From NCBI RefSeq assembly GCF_001006805.1, contig NZ_LN811350.1, positions 1,005,774 through 1,069,773 of the forward strand: DNA of 64,000 nt, in the 5' to 3' direction. Positions 46,572 to 56,101 of this stretch are shown here, one piece after another. Numbering within the stretch: the first letter of the stretch is position 1; every line of letters starts with the position of its first letter. Origin of the DNA: Microvirga massiliensis (GTDB lineage Bacteria; Pseudomonadota; Alphaproteobacteria; Rhizobiales; Beijerinckiaceae). Position numbers and translations under genes: made by a program. The notes under the pieces were generated by a model that made no database searches, was not told where the DNA came from, and was given only the letters and a program-made list of their open reading frames with translations.

Positions 46572-47882
46572 GTGCATCTTCCACAGGAGATCATCCGCAA
46601 GAAGCGGCACGGACATGTGTTGTCCGATGAAGAGATCGCCTTCTTCATCGAGGGGCTGACGAATGGACGCGTCACCGAGGGGCAGGCTGCCGCCTTCGCG
46701 ATGGCGGTATTCTTTCAAGGACTGTCCGTGCCGGAACGGGTCGCCCTGACGCGCGCCATGACTCATTCCGGCGAGGTTCTCGCCTGGGATCTTCCCGGAC
46801 CTGTCCTCGACAAGCATTCCACGGGCGGAGTCGGGGATTGCATCAGCCTGCCGCTCGCGCCGATCGTGGCGGCGTGCGGCGGCTATGTGCCCATGATCTC
46901 GGGCCGCGGACTCGGCCACACCGGCGGAACCCTCGACAAGCTCGATTCCATTCCCGGCTATACGTCGCAGCCCGACATCGACCTCCTCAAACGAGTCACG
47001 CGCGAGGTCGGCTGCGCGATCATCGGCCAGACCGCGGATCTCGCACCCGCTGACAAGCGCCTCTATGCGATCCGTGACGTAACGGCGACCGTCGAGTCGA
47101 TAGACCTGCTCACGTCCTCGATCCTGTCAAAGAAGCTTGCGGCCGGTCTGAACGGCCTCGTCATGGATGTGAAGTGCGGCTCGGGCGCGTTCATGTCGCG
47201 CCTGGAAGACGCCCGTAAGCTTGCCGAAAGCCTCGTTCATGTTGCAAACGGCGCCGGGCTGCCGACGACGGCCCTCATTACCGACATGAACCAGCCTCTT
47301 GCATCTGTGGCAGGCAATGCTGTCGAGATAGCCTATTCGATCGACTACTTGATAGGCCGCCAGCGTGAGCCGCGTTTTCACGAGGTTAATGTTTCACTCT
47401 GCGCCGCCCTGCTGGTGCAGGGACACCTAGCCGACAATGAGACTGCCGCACGGCGGCAGGTAGAAGACGCTCTCGCATCCGGTCGGGCAGCCGAGCGCTT
47501 TGCGCGGATGGTGGTGGCGCTGGGAGGACCGGCGGATATCATGGACCGGCCTGAGCGCCATCTCGCGCGCGCCGCGGTGATCCGGCCGGTTTTCGGCGAG
47601 CGAAGTGTCGTCTCCCGTATCGATACGAGGCAGGTCGGCCTTGCGGTCGTCGCGCTTGGCGGGGGCCGCACGCGGCCCCAGGACGCGATCGATCCCGCGG
47701 TCGGACTCACGCAGATCGCGCCGCTCGGCTCCAGGGTCGGCCCGGATGTTCCAATCGCTATCGTGCATGCCCGGAGCGAAGCCGAAGCCGATCGCGCAGA
47801 CGCCTTGCTTCGCAAGGCCTACACTCTGGATTCCGACGCACCCATCGGCCCCCTTGTCTTCGATCGAATCAACGCACCATGA
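46572..47882 (+). CDS. deoA: Thymidine phosphorylase
   Basis: A 436-residue enzyme that converts thymidine and phosphate to thymine and deoxyribose-1-phosphate. The signature [10 protein letters not shown] is at about residues 81-90, with [15 protein letters not shown] shortly after and [11 protein letters not shown] later. GTG start at 46572 immediately follows the deoC stop. The length is typical. Its stop overlaps the following ATG (ATGA). Confidence 0.96.
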   Translation: MHLPQEIIRKKRHGHVLSDEEIAFFIEGLTNGRVTEGQAAAFAMAVFFQGLSVPERVALTRAMTHSGEVLAWDLPGPVLDKHSTGGVGDCISLPLAPIVAACGGYVPMISGRGLGHTGGTLDKLDSIPGYTSQPDIDLLKRVTREVGCAIIGQTADLAPADKRLYAIRDVTATVESIDLLTSSILSKKLAAGLNGLVMDVKCGSGAFMSRLEDARKLAESLVHVANGAGLPTTALITDMNQPLASVAGNAVEIAYSIDYLIGRQREPRFHEVNVSLCAALLVQGHLADNETAARRQVEDALASGRAAERFARMVVALGGPADIMDRPERHLARAAVIRPVFGERSVVSRIDTRQVGLAVVALGGGRTRPQDAIDPAVGLTQIAPLGSRVGPDVPIAIVHARSEAEADRADALLRKAYTLDSDAPIGPLVFDRINAP

Positions 47883-48820
47883 CTCTCCTCGTTGCAACCA
47901 CCTGGGATCCCGAGCCGTGGGTGGAGCGCTTTCAGAGCCTCATGCCCGAGCTTCCGGTCGTCATTCCCGGCGACATTTTCGATCGCCGGCGCGTCTCCTA
48001 CGTCGCGGCCTGGGGGCCGAAATCCGGTGCTTTGTCGGGTCTTCCCGCCCTCGAGGTGATTTTCTCGCTCGGCGCCGGAGTGGATCACCTGATGGGCTAT
48101 CCGGATCTGCCGCCGGTGCCGATCGTGCGCGTGATGAGCGACGACCTCACGACGCGCATGAGCGAATACGTCGTGCTGCATTGCCTACTGTATCTGCGTG
48201 ACCAGAGGCGCTACGACGCGCAGCAACGCGCAAAGATCTGGGAACAGGATCGGTCACCGCCACGGGCCAGCGACGTGCGTGTCGGGATCATGGGAGTCGG
48301 CGTCCTGGGCCAGGATGCGGCGCGAAAGCTCTCGATGATGGGCTTCGATGTAGCCGGCTGGAGCCGTACGCCGCGAGCGGTCGACGGATTCGAGACATTC
48401 GCGGGGCGCGAAGGTCTCGATGCATTTCTCGCCCGCACCGACATTCTCGTCTGTCTCCTGCCTCTGACGCCGGAGACACGCGGGATTCTCAACCGAACTT
48501 TGTTCGAGCGTCTCGCGCGCGATGGTCGTCTCGGCGGCCCATTTCTCATCAATGCGGGACGCGGTGGTTTACAGATCGAGCAGGACATCGTCGCGTGTCT
48601 CGACGACGGCACCCTGAAGGGCGCGACGCTCGACGTTTTCGAAACTGAACCGCTCCCCGAAGATTCTCCGCTCTGGCTGCATCCACGCGTGACCGTGACG
48701 CCTCACGTCTCCGCCGTGAGCAGTCCGGACGCAACGGCGCGCTCCATCGTCGAACAGATCCGCCGTCACGAGGCCGGTGAACCGCTCGAGGGCGTGGTCG
48801 ACCTAGCGCGTGGGTATTGA
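47879..48820 (+). CDS. D-2-hydroxyacid dehydrogenase (GhrA-like)
   Basis: A 313-residue NAD(P)-dependent reductase. The cofactor site is [17 protein letters not shown]. Catalytic Arg is in INAGRGGLQ, the acidic residue in [10 protein letters not shown] and the histidine in TPHVSA. It resembles GhrA, which reduces glyoxylate and hydroxypyruvate. Its ATG overlaps the deoA stop, so it is co-translated with the nucleoside operon, although it belongs to no standard nucleoside pathway. It may remove an aldehyde or keto acid arising from pentose breakdown; that is speculation. Confidence 0.9.
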   Translation: MTLLVATTWDPEPWVERFQSLMPELPVVIPGDIFDRRRVSYVAAWGPKSGALSGLPALEVIFSLGAGVDHLMGYPDLPPVPIVRVMSDDLTTRMSEYVVLHCLLYLRDQRRYDAQQRAKIWEQDRSPPRASDVRVGIMGVGVLGQDAARKLSMMGFDVAGWSRTPRAVDGFETFAGREGLDAFLARTDILVCLLPLTPETRGILNRTLFERLARDGRLGGPFLINAGRGGLQIEQDIVACLDDGTLKGATLDVFETEPLPEDSPLWLHPRVTVTPHVSAVSSPDATARSIVEQIRRHEAGEPLEGVVDLARGY

Positions 48821-48845
48821 GCGCGCTCGGCGAGAGCGCTGATTT

Positions 48846-49718
48846 TCAAGCTGTCGATTCGAGAGACAGGCTGAGGCGGCGCACGGCCGTGATCGGCCCA
48901 CCGTTCTTGGCTTTGATGCGGGCTTCGGCCTCGGCAAGCGGCTCGGCGGCGACGCACATGAAATGCGCATTGGCGTGAAGCAACAGCTTCGCGTCCGTCA
49001 TGATGCCGACATGCCCGCGCCAGAACACGAGGTCACCGCGCTGCAGGCCGTCGAGTTCATCTCCGATCTCGATCGGCTTTCCGAGTTGCGCCTGCTGCAT
49101 GTCGCTGTCGCGGGGAGCAGCAATCCCGGCGGCCGCGAGCGCGACCTGGACGAGACCCGAGCAGTCGAGCCCGAGGCTCGTCTTGCCGCCCCAGAGATAA
49201 GGCGTGTGGAGGAAGTGTTCGGCAACCGCAACGAAATCAGGCTCGCGCGCCTCTAGCTCCGCGAGATGCGGCGCATAGATCCAGGAATGGTCGGCCAAGC
49301 GGGCGTAGTCGCCGTCGCGATCCATGGCTGTCACGGCGGATCCGAGACTCACGTAATCGAGAGGAGGGAGCTTCAGGTTCGGGCCCGGAAACAGAAAGCT
49401 GCGGATTGCCGCCACCCGATGAGTCGGCGCCGGCCCAGGCTCGCCGAGCGCGGCCGCGGGAATGTAGCCCACATAGCCGTCGCGCTCGAGCTGGCCCCAG
49501 GACCAGCCCTCGTGCTCGTCGAATACGGTGACGCCCTCGCCGAGAAGCGCTTCCGTGTCGAGGGGTGCATCGGGCGCGGGATGACGGCGAACCGGCGCGC
49601 TCGGCACAGTGACGCGATGAGGATGCCCAGCTGCGAAGCGCTCGGCTTCGACCCGCCCGCGCAAACGCTCATCCGCGAGATCCGGGCGAACGGGGGTGAT
49701 GCGCCGGTCGAAGGTCAT
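48846..49718 (-). CDS. NlpC/P60 cysteine peptidase with SH3-like domain
   Basis: A 290-residue protein. An N-terminal SH3-like module (about 40-150, with VTVFDEHEGWSWGQLERDGY) precedes the NlpC/P60 domain with the catalytic cysteine in GLDCSGLVQVAL (about residue 183) and the histidine in RGHVGIMTDA (about 236). Such enzymes cleave gamma-D-glutamyl-diaminopimelate bonds in peptidoglycan peptides. No signal peptide is visible, so cytosolic recycling is possible. Start at ATG 49718 with GGAG 8 bases before it. It follows the M17 aminopeptidase, a common alphaproteobacterial pair. Confidence 0.9.
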   Translation of the reverse strand: MTFDRRITPVRPDLADERLRGRVEAERFAAGHPHRVTVPSAPVRRHPAPDAPLDTEALLGEGVTVFDEHEGWSWGQLERDGYVGYIPAAALGEPGPAPTHRVAAIRSFLFPGPNLKLPPLDYVSLGSAVTAMDRDGDYARLADHSWIYAPHLAELEAREPDFVAVAEHFLHTPYLWGGKTSLGLDCSGLVQVALAAAGIAAPRDSDMQQAQLGKPIEIGDELDGLQRGDLVFWRGHVGIMTDAKLLLHANAHFMCVAAEPLAEAEARIKAKNGGPITAVRRLSLSLESTA

Positions 49719-49774
49719 TCCGGGTTCTCCATCCTGCGAGAGGTATCGCGTCCAGATCAGCAGCTCAACGCCGG

Positions 49775-51160
49775 TCAGGAGCGGCCAACATACCGCTTCT
49801 TCACGAGAGCGTAGATCAGGCGCGCAGCCTGCACCTCGCCGCCCTCGGGACGGCCGGGCTTTGCGGCATTCGTCCAGCCATAGATGTCGAAATGGATGTG
49901 CGGGCTCTCCGTCACGAACCGGCGCAGGAACAGGGCTGCGGTGATCGAGCCGGCCATCGGGCCGCCGATATGGTTGATGTCGGCGATCTTCGAATCGAGC
50001 TGCGAGGCGTAGGGAGGCCAGAGCGGCAGGCGCCAGACGGGATCGTTCACCTCGAGGGAGAGGCTCGAAATCTCCGCGGCGAGGGACTCGTCCTCGGTAT
50101 AGAAGGGCGGTAGGTCCGGTCCGAGGGCAACGCGCGCCGCGCCGGTCAGCGTCGAGAAGTCGACGACGAGGTCGGGCTTCTCCTCGTCCGCGAGCGCCAG
50201 CGCATCCGCCAGGATCAGGCGGCCTTCCGCATCGGTGTTCCCGATCTCGACCGTGAGGCCTTTCCGGCTCTGCAGGATGTCTCCGGGCCGGAAGGCCGAG
50301 CCCGAGATCGCGTTCTCGACCGCGGGGATCAGTACCCGCAGGCGGACGGGCATGCCTGCGCCCATGATCATCTCGGCAGTGGCCAGAGCCGCAGCCGCGC
50401 CGCCCATGTCCTTCTTCATCAGCAGCATGGACGAGGAAGGCTTGATATCGAGGCCGCCGGTATCGAAACACACGCCCTTGCCGACGAGCGTGATCTTCGG
50501 CGCGTCCTCCGCGCCCCAGACGAGGTCAACGAGACGCGGCGCCGATGCGGAAGCCCGCCCGACTGCATGGATCATCCGGAAATTGCCGGCGATCAGGTCG
50601 TCCCCGACGATGCTCGATACTGTTGCCCCGTAGCGCTCCGCGAGCGAGCGCACTGCTTCTTCGAGCGCCTCGGGGCCGAGGTCGTTCGCAGGCGTGTTGA
50701 TGAGATCGCGTCCGCGGCTCACGGCTTCGGCAATCCGGGCCATCTCCTCGGCGTCGACGCCGACGGGCGGAACGAGACGCGCGAGGCGCTCGGGGCGCGA
50801 GCGGTAGCGCGTGAAGGCATAGGAACCGAGCAGCCAAGCGAGAACCGCGAGCGCGGCGTCATCAGGTGCGGGCTCCAGCCGATAGGTTCCCTCCGGGAGC
50901 AGCCCCGGCAGCTTGCCGACGAGAAACGGATCCCGTCGCTTCGCATCGGCTGCATCGAGGCCGAAGACGATCGCGAGGAGCCCGCCTTCATTGTCGGGGA
51001 GGAGACAATGCGCCCCGGATTTCGGCTCGAACTTCTGAGCCTTCGCGAAACCGGCGGCGAGAGGGGGCAGGGCGTCGAGAACGGCCGGCCATGTCTTCTC
51101 CGTCACGAGGTGGATCGGAGTGGCGGCATCGTCCGGAGAGGCGAGGAGGGGATGAGGCAT
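49775..51160 (-). CDS. M17 leucyl aminopeptidase-family protein
   Basis: A 461-residue metallopeptidase. The N-terminal domain is less conserved. The catalytic domain has VGKGVCFDTGGLDIKP (lysine and metal ligand near residue 224), KKDMGGAA and the family signature NTDAEGRLILADAL near residue 306. It removes N-terminal residues from peptides. It is followed after 56 bases by the NlpC/P60 gene, suggesting joint peptide or peptidoglycan recycling. Confidence 0.93.
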   Translation of the reverse strand: MPHPLLASPDDAATPIHLVTEKTWPAVLDALPPLAAGFAKAQKFEPKSGAHCLLPDNEGGLLAIVFGLDAADAKRRDPFLVGKLPGLLPEGTYRLEPAPDDAALAVLAWLLGSYAFTRYRSRPERLARLVPPVGVDAEEMARIAEAVSRGRDLINTPANDLGPEALEEAVRSLAERYGATVSSIVGDDLIAGNFRMIHAVGRASASAPRLVDLVWGAEDAPKITLVGKGVCFDTGGLDIKPSSSMLLMKKDMGGAAAALATAEMIMGAGMPVRLRVLIPAVENAISGSAFRPGDILQSRKGLTVEIGNTDAEGRLILADALALADEEKPDLVVDFSTLTGAARVALGPDLPPFYTEDESLAAEISSLSLEVNDPVWRLPLWPPYASQLDSKIADINHIGGPMAGSITAALFLRRFVTESPHIHFDIYGWTNAAKPGRPEGGEVQAARLIYALVKKRYVGRS

Positions 51161-51187
51161 GTTGGGCCCGGGCCTGGAGCTTGGCAG

Positions 51188-51209
51188 TTAACGCTCCATT
51201 AGGGTTAAC
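51188..51209 (+). promoter_or_regulatory. CtrA-like motif upstream of tadD
   Basis: TTAA (51188-51191), seven bases, TTAG (51199-51202), then another TTAAC (51205-51209). The CtrA consensus is TTAA-N7-TTAA, so this is one mismatch from it plus an extra half-site. It lies about 50 bases before the chosen tadD start. CtrA controls pilus genes in Caulobacter, so regulation of this Tad locus is plausible. Confidence 0.45.
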
Positions 51210-51259
51210 GAACTATGGATGAGGCATGGCGGCAGGTTCGCCGTCGAGGAGTTGGTCTC

Positions 51260-52102
51260 ATGATGCCCTGCGCGCCGCAAGCCCCCCGGCCCGTCTCGGT
51301 CCGCTGGCGGATGCTCGCAGTGGTCGCACTCACGGCGCTTTCGGTCTCAGGCTGTTTCAAGCGTGGCGCTCCCGAAGTCACCGGCGCGATCCCAGGGCCC
51401 TCACAGGCGACACCGGAGATCTGGCGCAAGCAGGCGGACATCTGGGGGCCGCGGTTCGAAGCGGAGCCCGGCAATTCCACGGCGGCGATGCATTATGCAC
51501 GCGCCCTGCGGGCGCTCGATCAGAAGCCGCAGGCCGTCGCCGTCCTGCAGCAGGCCGCGATCCGCAACCCGAAGAATCTCGAGCTCCTTGCCGCCTATGG
51601 GAAAGCCCTGTCGGAGGTCGGGCGCTACAAGGAGGCCGCGGAAGTGCTCGGACGCGCTCATACGCCCGAGCGTCCCGACTGGCGCGTGCTCTCGGCTCAG
51701 GGTGCCGTCGCGGACCAGACGGGCGATCATGCGCTCGCCCAGGACTACTACATGTCGGCGCTGAAGCTCGCACCCAACGAGCCGAGCGTGCTGTCGAATC
51801 TCGGCCTTTCCTATGCCCTCGCGAAGCGCCTCGATGACGCCGAGCGCACCCTCCTCGATGCGGCCGCGCAGCCGAAGGCGGATGCGCGCGTGAGGCAGAA
51901 TCTCGCGCTCGTGCTGAGCCTGCGCGGAAAGTTCACCGAGGCCGAGGCTGCGCTTCGCAAGGACATGTCGGCGGAAGAGGCCGCGGCGGTGCTGGCGGAT
52001 TTGCGCGGAATGGCCGCGAAGTCGAAAACGGTTGCGGCGAAAAGGCCGGAGAAGAAGTTGCCAGCAGGTGAGGAGAGCCCGCCCGCGGACGCGCAAATTT
52101 GA
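51260..52102 (+). CDS. tadD: TadD-type TPR lipoprotein
   Basis: A 280-residue protein. An N-terminal basic and hydrophobic stretch ends in the lipobox LSVSGC (Cys about residue 32). Then follow at least four tetratricopeptide repeats between about residues 60 and 230 (for example AMHYARALRALDQKPQAV and VLSNLGLSYALAKRLDDAE), with a Lys/Glu/Pro-rich tail. TadD helps assemble or localise Tad pilus proteins. The ATG at 51260 has GAGGAG 8 bases upstream; the upstream ATG at 51215 has no site. On the plus strand, opposite to the main Tad arm. Confidence 0.82.
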   Translation: MMPCAPQAPRPVSVRWRMLAVVALTALSVSGCFKRGAPEVTGAIPGPSQATPEIWRKQADIWGPRFEAEPGNSTAAMHYARALRALDQKPQAVAVLQQAAIRNPKNLELLAAYGKALSEVGRYKEAAEVLGRAHTPERPDWRVLSAQGAVADQTGDHALAQDYYMSALKLAPNEPSVLSNLGLSYALAKRLDDAERTLLDAAAQPKADARVRQNLALVLSLRGKFTEAEAALRKDMSAEEAAAVLADLRGMAAKSKTVAAKRPEKKLPAGEESPPADAQI

Positions 52103-52174
52103 CGTCCTCGCGTCTGAGGCCGGGCGCTGGATTGCTTCCGCAGGCGTGATGTACTGCCCGTTTCATTGCACTTC

Positions 52175-52303
52175 CGTCATTGCGGACCGCAGACGCGCTG
52201 CGCTGCCCCTTACGCCGCACCTCCGTCCTTGCGAGCCCCAAGCGAAGCAGTCTACCCGTCGACGTATGCGCGCCTGGATTGCTTCACTGCGTTCGCAATG
52301 ACG
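52175..52303. repeat. Dispersed CGTCATTGCGAGC-type palindromic repeat
   Basis: CGTCCTTGCGAGCC at 52224 and its inverted partner ending TTCGCAATGACG at 52303 form a long imperfect palindrome, and a related CGTCATTGCGG stretch starts at 52175. This is the GAAGCAATCC-type element scattered through many alphaproteobacterial genomes. It is intergenic between tadD and tadC. Confidence 0.75.
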
Positions 52304-52455
52304 AAGAGGGTCTGAGGGCGGGCGGCGCAGGGGCGGAAACGGAGTAGCGGCGGACCCACTGCCGTCCGTGTGGCCTGTCGTCATCAGACCTGCCGCGGAC
52401 TCACTGCCTCATTGCGTACCGCAGACGCAACGCACCATCTATTCCGCCGCCTCCT

Positions 52456-52491
52456 CGTCATTGCGAGCCGAAGGCGAAGCAATCCAGAATC
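52456..52491 (+). repeat. Second copy of the CGTCATTGCGAGC-type repeat
   Basis: CGTCATTGCGAGCC followed by GGCGAAGCAATCCAG, a half-element of the same family as 52175-52303. It lies 46 bases before the end of tadC, the convergent neighbour, and may act as a boundary structure. Confidence 0.75.
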
Positions 52492-52537
52492 GCAACCTCT
52501 GCAGTCAAATGCATGAAGAATGGCGTGCAGCGCGTCC

Positions 52538-53515
52538 TCAATCCAGCTTCATCACCTGAATGATCGCCGGCGTCAGGATCACGATGAAGAGGACCGGCAG
52601 GAAGAACAGGATCATCGGCACTGTGAGCTTCGGCGGCAGCGCCGCGGCTTTCTTCTCCGCCTCGTTCATCCGCGTGTCGCGGCTCTCCTGGGCGAGAACG
52701 CGCAGGGCCTGTCCGAGTGGGGTGCCGTATTTCTCGGCCTGCACGAGTGCCGTGGCAACTGCCTTCACGGGTTCGAGGCCCGTGCGATTGGAGATGTTTT
52801 CGAAGGCGACGCGCCGGTCGGGCAGATAGGACAACTCGGCCGTCGTGAGGGTGAGCTCTTCCGCCAGCGGCACGGATTGCGATCCGATCTCGATGCTGAC
52901 GCGGCGGAAGGCCGCTTCGATCGACATGCCGGATTCCACGCAAATGAGCAGGAGATCGAGCGCATCGGGCCACGCCTCTCTGATCGAGGCCTGCCGCTTG
53001 TTGATGTTGTTCGTGAGGAAGATCTCCGGCAGCTTCACGCCGAAATAGACGGCGCCGATCGTGATCCCGACGAGGATGAGCGGTGGCTGGTTCACCGCCT
53101 TGAGCACGAAGAGATAGAAGATCGCCGCCACGAACAGCCCAATCGGAGTGACGAGGCGAAAGAACAGGAAAGCGACTTCTGCGCTTTGGCCTCGATAGCC
53201 GGCCATGACGAGCTTCTGCTTCGCGGTTTCCGTGCCGAGCCACTCGCTCAGCCGGAACTGATTCACGATCTGCCGCATGAAGGCTTTCGGCTCTTGGCGG
53301 AGCGTCGGCCTCTGCTGCGCGCGGGCCAGCCTCTCGCGCTCGCGCGCCCGGATTTTTTCGCGCTCCGTTGCGACCGCCTTCATCCGCTTCCCGAGATTGT
53401 TCACCTCCATGAAGGGGGTTGCGAGCGTCCATACGGTAGCGGCCGTCGCGATTGCGACCAGCAGCATCGCCAGGAATTGCGGGTCGTCGATCCGATCCTG
53501 AAGAAGCGTGAGCAT
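52538..53515 (-). CDS. tadC: Tad pilus inner-membrane platform protein TadC
   Basis: A 325-residue type II secretion F-domain protein. One helix at about 15-35, two in the middle (about 115-160) and a last one at the C-terminus frame the conserved domain with ALDLLLICVESGMSIEAAF and KYGTPLGQALRVLA. TadC and TadB form the platform that the ATPase pushes on. It begins 10 bases after the tadB stop and is the last gene of the minus-strand arm. Confidence 0.94.
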   Translation of the reverse strand: MLTLLQDRIDDPQFLAMLLVAIATAATVWTLATPFMEVNNLGKRMKAVATEREKIRARERERLARAQQRPTLRQEPKAFMRQIVNQFRLSEWLGTETAKQKLVMAGYRGQSAEVAFLFFRLVTPIGLFVAAIFYLFVLKAVNQPPLILVGITIGAVYFGVKLPEIFLTNNINKRQASIREAWPDALDLLLICVESGMSIEAAFRRVSIEIGSQSVPLAEELTLTTAELSYLPDRRVAFENISNRTGLEPVKAVATALVQAEKYGTPLGQALRVLAQESRDTRMNEAEKKAAALPPKLTVPMILFFLPVLFIVILTPAIIQVMKLD

Positions 53516-53525
53516 CGGGATTCCG

Positions 53526-54497
53526 TCAGACCTTGAAGTTGATCATCTTCTTCATCACGAAGATCCCGATACTCATCCAGACGAGTCCGCCTCCCATGGC
53601 GATCTTGCCCGTCCTCGTGGTCCAGAGGAGCGTCATATAATCGGGGCTCGAGAGATAGGTGAGGATCGCCACAATGAAGGGCAGCGCTGCGATGATGGCG
53701 GCGGAGGCCTTCGCCTCCATGCTCATCGCCTTCACCTTGTCGCCCATCTTGCGCCGCTCGCGCAGAACACGCGAGAGATTCCCGAGCGCCTCGGAGAGAT
53801 TGCCGCCGGCCTTCGCCTGAATAGCCAGAACGATGGCGAAGAAGTTTGCTTCCGCCACCGGAACCCGCTCGTAGATCTTGCCGACGGCCTCCGGCACGGT
53901 CATGCCGACGGCCTGAGCCTCGACGGCAAGGCGGAACTCGGTCTTCACTGGATCGCCAGCTTCGCTCGCAACGATGCGCAGGCAGTCACCGAGAGGCAGA
54001 CCTGACCGAATGCCGCGAACCACGACATCGATCGCGTTCGGGAGCTCGAGGACGAAGGCGGTAATCCGCTTGCGCGCGAGATAGCCGAGCACCCAGCGCG
54101 GAATCCCGAAGCCGCCCACGAATGCGGCTCCGATGGCGATCAGCGGATTCCTGAGCGTGACGAGGATTGCGAGCCCCAGCAACAGGCCGAGCGCCACGCT
54201 CCCCATATAGAAGCCTTGCTTCGACCAGGTCACTCCTGCGCGCGCAAGGCGCTGCTCGATGCCGACCTTCTCACGGTCCTTCTGGCGCTGCTCGATCTCC
54301 TTGAGGGTTTGGGCGACCTGCTCCTTCCGGCTGACCGCCGCGATCCGCTCGCGCCGATCGATCGGGGAAGCGACCAGCGCCTTCTGACGCTTCGCAGCGC
54401 GGGCCTCTCCGGACAGGATCGGATAGAGGAGCACATAGGCCACTGCGCCAGCCGCAACGGTGATCAGAATGGTAACGGCGATCTGGCTGTCGAACAT
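53526..54497 (-). CDS. tadB: Tad pilus inner-membrane platform protein TadB
   Basis: A 323-residue F-domain protein. An N-terminal helix (VTILITVAAGAVAYVLL) and a pair near residues 95-135 precede ELPNAIDVVVRGIRSGLPLGDCL and AKAGGNLSEALGNLS, followed by C-terminal helices. The partner of TadC. It begins 23 bases after the ATPase stop in the same orientation. Confidence 0.94.
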   Translation of the reverse strand: MFDSQIAVTILITVAAGAVAYVLLYPILSGEARAAKRQKALVASPIDRRERIAAVSRKEQVAQTLKEIEQRQKDREKVGIEQRLARAGVTWSKQGFYMGSVALGLLLGLAILVTLRNPLIAIGAAFVGGFGIPRWVLGYLARKRITAFVLELPNAIDVVVRGIRSGLPLGDCLRIVASEAGDPVKTEFRLAVEAQAVGMTVPEAVGKIYERVPVAEANFFAIVLAIQAKAGGNLSEALGNLSRVLRERRKMGDKVKAMSMEAKASAAIIAALPFIVAILTYLSSPDYMTLLWTTRTGKIAMGGGLVWMSIGIFVMKKMINFKV

Positions 54498-54520
54498 GGG
54501 CTCACTCGGTGCTGCGGCTC

Positions 54521-55990
54521 TCAGACGAGGCCCGGACCACCCTTCGCCTCCATCGCGTCGAGGGCCGCTGCGAGATGTGTTTCCTCACCGTAGTAACGGG
54601 CGCGTTCCCAGAACCGCGGGCGACCGATGCCGGTCGAACGGTGCCGGCCGATGAGCTTCCCGCTCGGGTCCTCACCGACGATGTCGTAGAGGACGATGTC
54701 CTGCGTGACGATGACGTCGCCCTCCATTCCCATGACCTCGGTGACATGGGTGATGCGGCGGGAGCCGTCGCGAAGCCGCTGCGCCTGGACGATGACATCG
54801 ACGGACGAGCAGATCATCTCGCGGATCGTGCGGGAGGGGAGCGCGAAGCCGCCCATCGTGATCATTGATTCGATACGCGACAGGCATTCGCGCGGCGAGT
54901 TCGCGTGCAGCGTGCCCATCGAGCCGTCATGGCCCGTATTCATGGCCTGGAGGAGATCGAAGGCCTCCGGTCCGCGTACCTCGCCGACGATGATCCGTTC
55001 CGGCCGCATGCGGAGACAGTTGCGGACCAGATCCCGCATCGTGATCTGGCCCTGTCCTTCGAGATTGGGCGGGCGCGTTTCGAGCCGCACGACATGCGGC
55101 TGCTGCAGTTGCAGCTCCGCCGCGTCCTCGCAGGTGATGATGCGCTCGTCTTCCTCGATATAACGTGTGAGGCAGTTCAGGAGCGTCGTCTTGCCGGAGC
55201 CCGTGCCACCCGAGATGACAACATTGCAGCGCACGCGGCCGATGATCTTCAGGATTTCCGCGCCTTCCGGGGAGATCGCGCCGAACTTGACGAGCTGCTC
55301 GAGCGTCAGCTTGTCCTTCTTGAACTTGCGGATCGTGAGCGCCGGCCCGTCGATCGAGAGCGGCGGGGCGATCACGTTCACGCGCGAGCCGTCGGGCAGG
55401 CGCGCGTCGCAGATCGGAGAGGACTCGTCCACGCGGCGCCCGACCTGACTGACGATCCGCTGGCAGATATTCATCAGCTGCTGGTTGTCGCGGAAGCGCA
55501 CGCCGGTCAGCTGGATCTTGCCTCCGACCTCGATGAAGGTGCGTCCGGCCCCGTTCACCATGATGTCGGCAATGTCGTCGCGGGCGAGCAGCGGCTCGAG
55601 CGGTCCGTAGCCGAGCACGTCGTTGCAGATGTCCTCGAGGAGCTCTTCCTGCTCCGCGATCGACATGACGACGTTCTTGAGGAGGATGATCTCGCTGACG
55701 ATGTCGCGGATCTCTTCCCGCGCCGATTCCTGATCGAGGCGCGACAGCTGCGCGAGGTCGATGGCCTCGATCAGCGCGCCGAAGATGGCGCCCTTCGTCT
55801 GGTAGTAGTCGTTGGAGCGGCGGCTGTCCTCCGGACCGGCTGCGTTGCCCGACTGCTCGAGGGTGCGGATCGCCTGACTCGCGGCAAGGTTCGGAGTCGA
55901 TGCGGGCGTGGAGGCCGGGCGTGCGGACGGAGTGACGCGCGCGACCTCGAGGCCGCCCGTCGATGCCGTTCCTGTCCGCTTCCCGAACAT
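54521..55990 (-). CDS. cpaF: Tad pilus secretion ATPase CpaF/TadA
   Basis: A 489-residue type II/IV secretion ATPase that powers pilus assembly. Walker A is [12 protein letters not shown] (about residue 265). The Asp and His boxes lie around [18 protein letters not shown] and [16 protein letters not shown]. The N-terminal 90 residues are variable. It hydrolyses ATP on the cytoplasmic face of the TadB/TadC platform. Confidence 0.96.
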   Translation of the reverse strand: MFGKRTGTASTGGLEVARVTPSARPASTPASTPNLAASQAIRTLEQSGNAAGPEDSRRSNDYYQTKGAIFGALIEAIDLAQLSRLDQESAREEIRDIVSEIILLKNVVMSIAEQEELLEDICNDVLGYGPLEPLLARDDIADIMVNGAGRTFIEVGGKIQLTGVRFRDNQQLMNICQRIVSQVGRRVDESSPICDARLPDGSRVNVIAPPLSIDGPALTIRKFKKDKLTLEQLVKFGAISPEGAEILKIIGRVRCNVVISGGTGSGKTTLLNCLTRYIEEDERIITCEDAAELQLQQPHVVRLETRPPNLEGQGQITMRDLVRNCLRMRPERIIVGEVRGPEAFDLLQAMNTGHDGSMGTLHANSPRECLSRIESMITMGGFALPSRTIREMICSSVDVIVQAQRLRDGSRRITHVTEVMGMEGDVIVTQDIVLYDIVGEDPSGKLIGRHRSTGIGRPRFWERARYYGEETHLAAALDAMEAKGGPGLV

Positions 55991-56101
55991 GATCTCTCAG
56001 CTCCTCTGTCCCGGGTCGGGCACGATACGAACAAGCGCGCCCGGTCCCGATCGCTTCGCGGTCAGCCGGAGAGCCGGCTGACTCGATGCTTCCAATCTGC
56101 C

